Source: Treponema sp. (GTDB lineage: Bacteria > Spirochaetota > Spirochaetia > Treponematales > Treponemataceae). From it: 61,437 nucleotides of DNA. Location: positions 1 through 61,437 of the forward strand of contig SFOB01000026.1 of NCBI GenBank assembly GCA_004554075.1, read 5' to 3'. Both the position numbers and the translations under genes were made by a program. The notes beneath the pieces were generated by a model. That model was not told the DNA's origin. It was given only the letters and a program-made list of their open reading frames with translations, and did not search any database. Below are positions 60,501 to 61,437 of the stretch, piece after piece. Numbering within the stretch: position 1 is the stretch's first letter; each line of letters opens with the position of its first letter.

Positions 60501-61437
60501 TAGCTTTACAGTTACAAATCCAAATATAGTAACTGCTACCACAGATTCACCTGAAACAGTACAGTATTCTATAGATGGTGGAAAAATATGGACAAGTGCA
60601 GAAGGGAAGACTCTGAATTCCAGTACGTCAGTTTATGCAAGAATTAAAGATAAAGCCGGAAATGTTTCTGCGTATGCAGGACCTGTAAATGTAGAAATAA
60701 ACAGTACCTTCCCAAGTTTTACTGTTGAATGTACAAATGCAGACGGAAACTACAAGGCAGGTACAAACCTTAAGTTTAATGTTTACTTCACGAGCCCAGT
60801 TGTAATAGCATCAGACAGTAGCGCATTCATTCTGCTTTCTGGAAAAAATAATACTGATCATACAGATGCAGATACAAAGGCAGAACTGGATGCTGATTGC
60901 AAAGGTAAAACTGTTTCGACAGCAACCTTTACCTACCAGACCCGAGACCCGGATGAGTTTACTCTCAAAATTGAAGCAGGTGCCGAAGCAGGTGCCATCG
61001 ATCTTAGTGGTATAGTAGATGAATATGGAATAGGGCAGGGGGAAACAGCGCTTGCAGAAGATTATGTTCGTGACTATCTCCGCTGCGATGGCGTGGCACC
61101 GAAGGTTGTAAATATGACTCCTAAGGGAACAGCCACACCCCTTAGTGATGGAAGAAAAAAATATACAAATGGAAAACAGATTGAATTAACCTTTGATGAA
61201 CCTGTAAAAGTTGTAAGTGGAAAAATCTATTTACGTCAGATTGCAGGTTGGGCAATACCTCCTGTAATTGATGGTCCAGATTTTAATACAATTTTGAACT
61301 CAATTCCTTCAAATATAGATACATCTAAGATTGGTGGCCTTACAGCTACAAAAGTTCTTTACATGGATGGAATGGAAGATTCTGAGTGGATGAACGGATC
61401 TACTATTGGACCAGCTAATGATATTTATCATGGAACA
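57514..61437 (+). CDS. Second giant Ig-like lipoprotein (3' end outside window)
   Basis: The frame is open from ATG 57514 to the last base (1308 codons, no stop). The signal peptide MKKSSHSFLKFALAALTAF is followed by FFFTSC, a lipobox-type cleavage site, then EIGMGQSVDLEAP. This matches the QIGLGAAVDTEPP start of the protein at 41180, so the two are paralogues. The mature part is a chain of beta-sandwich modules: FYGTAEDNIKVTNVRAEI, FTAEDRSGNYGVKSSKV, VQYSIDGGKIWTSAEGKTL and a late SbsA-type Ig motif (KYTNGKQIELTFDEPVKVVSGKIYL). GAGG stands 7 bases before the ATG. It is likely surface-exposed; ligand unknown. Confidence 0.88.
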   Translation, partial: MKKSSHSFLKFALAALTAFTFFFTSCEIGMGQSVDLEAPVISVKKMVSGGETPKTSFETSIYCRQEVSFYGTAEDNIKVTNVRAEIKWAGEESYSALENARLEGNEWELDIAFPKEGACYLKFTAEDRSGNYGVKSSKVVTLFVDNSAPVGDAWYIDRLNNGIQYNLQSLDTLKNIVKEDSGLNEPSNKDVAQNVKFDICSAFSDISGVQNVSISIWDEDGNKIINEIPKSSTSTNYAPAFTVTHEMLKAAKASLDSGLHYLQVRYSAEDTVTDPAPNKIEDETISLGWFIWWPESDNPKYAISDLKYENGNPYLRLHIGDSLSVTLFDDDALKGTVSCELVDTNGNSLSTRIYKEATVNTNESEKVLVLQAPTTPQTLKLKIYAEAISGEPINNITIPVTVSDDSLPTLILTKPENNQIPSVTGTNADISFEGITLDKSDCKYLEFVWVPEALKAADKKAKAQAWLNSLTVTNHANYASGFTNGKKEVAGTGDYAGMKLWSIELTPDGSDSGFKKTKFDFDLELLNDFVSVAENGTSTNEKALGKYFLIRLIRADEKYSDSELTLSSDDLKPIITLQNPSGNMAIIDQEKDLEIKFKAEKTSKLPIAECRLFDVSAVANLSALIDEETKTEAEILAALDSCKITGNLLNGVFTADSIEADTLAGYAGASKNPKFVIYAKDVLGNYKFETYEFILSSLPTINTITSSAPTKIGLYDESGNPQKIQFNVSFTKTITLEDATPKLRIKGIKNGSSPASTIRYAEWLNKEGNGTTTLTFTYTVQPGDKTEALSGSSYNGILVDSDPIEGIAATIANITGQLKTGCNLQEKRAANPITIDAILPEVESISVTSAVDTDNVDSGISYLREGRTITANVVTSKPVTVQGSPSMKVKVGSSDITLAWQSASTSAGKTTLVFSKKVTGGTSDDPDSGDPNGAITYDEDTCLESIDVIKDSYNNKLTNPLTGTDKDPNLFIDTKAPEKKPVISGITAGGKYINSVSFTVTNPNIVTATTDSPETVQYSIDGGKIWTSAEGKTLNSSTSVYARIKDKAGNVSAYAGPVNVEINSTFPSFTVECTNADGNYKAGTNLKFNVYFTSPVVIASDSSAFILLSGKNNTDHTDADTKAELDADCKGKTVSTATFTYQTRDPDEFTLKIEAGAEAGAIDLSGIVDEYGIGQGETALAEDYVRDYLRCDGVAPKVVNMTPKGTATPLSDGRKKYTNGKQIELTFDEPVKVVSGKIYLRQIAGWAIPPVIDGPDFNTILNSIPSNIDTSKIGGLTATKVLYMDGMEDSEWMNGSTIGPANDIYHGT

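Noticed and set aside
1..61437. tRNA, rRNA, CRISPR array, prophage or complete insertion sequence
   Set aside because: Looked for in all gaps over 100 bases; no cloverleaf with CCA-type end, no ribosomal text, no repeat-spacer array and no transposase with terminal repeats was seen.

Overview
The window looks like part of the chromosome of a gut- or rumen-type spirochete, most likely a Treponema. That placement is inferred from gene content, since I could run no search. The supporting signs are a chemotaxis receptor tip, an arginase and HtpG, a surface-repeat protein of the leptospiral LA_2272 type, giant Ig-like lipoproteins, intracellular hemicellulose enzymes, pyruvate phosphate dikinase, and no LPS operon. 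Intergenic DNA is AT-rich and holds many small palindromic repeats. I saw no rRNA, tRNA, CRISPR array or intact IS element.

Layout. 1-7.7 kb: the 3' end of a chemotaxis receptor, a long-chain acyl-CoA ligase, a membrane EAL phosphodiesterase, arginase and HtpG. 7.8-11.4 kb (minus): an ECF sigma factor, a membrane ActD-like partner and a secreted caspase-like protein with a surface-repeat/barrel C-terminus, in one operon. 11.5-22.0 kb: a divergent pair of operons resembling an aryl-polyene (flexirubin/xanthomonadin-like) lipid pathway. It has a methyltransferase, a ketosynthase-like chain-length factor, a PlsC acyltransferase, two ACPs, a membrane-anchored AMP ligase, a hotdog dehydratase, a GT2, an LpxL-type acyltransferase, a LolA-like carrier and an MMPL exporter. 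The catalytic ketosynthase and ketoreductase are not in the window. 22.1-28.4 kb: a CE1-like esterase behind a palindromic operator, QueH, ArgA, a CE2-type esterase and an opposed GH26-like hydrolase. 28.4-35 kb: a 1.2-kresidue fusion of an ECF-transporter S-component-like domain, a beta-propeller and HD-GYP, then PpdK with a histone-H1-like basic tail. 35.2-41 kb: an S41 protease and lipoprotein pair, a disrupted pyrF and a fused PyrK-PyrD.

41.2-61.4 kb is accessory DNA. Two giant Ig-like lipoproteins share an N-terminal signature; one is 3838 residues and the other runs off the window. Between them lie a solute-binding-like protein, a duplicated structured element, a SLOG protein with a frameshifted phosphoribosyltransferase-like partner, a remarkable array of four near-perfect palindromes, and intact and truncated Rpn-type transposase-like nucleases.

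How the parts may work together (inference). The 11.5-22 kb genes would activate, extend, methylate, glycosylate or acylate and export a polyene-type lipid to the outer membrane of a spirochete that lacks LPS. The CE2/GH26/CE1 set processes acetylated hemicellulose fragments in the cytoplasm. EAL and HD-GYP proteins point to c-di-GMP control. The strongest leads for something new are the spirochete polyene locus, the sigma/ActD/caspase operon, the S-component/HD-GYP fusion, the duplicated 54-kb element and the palindrome array at 55.6 kb.
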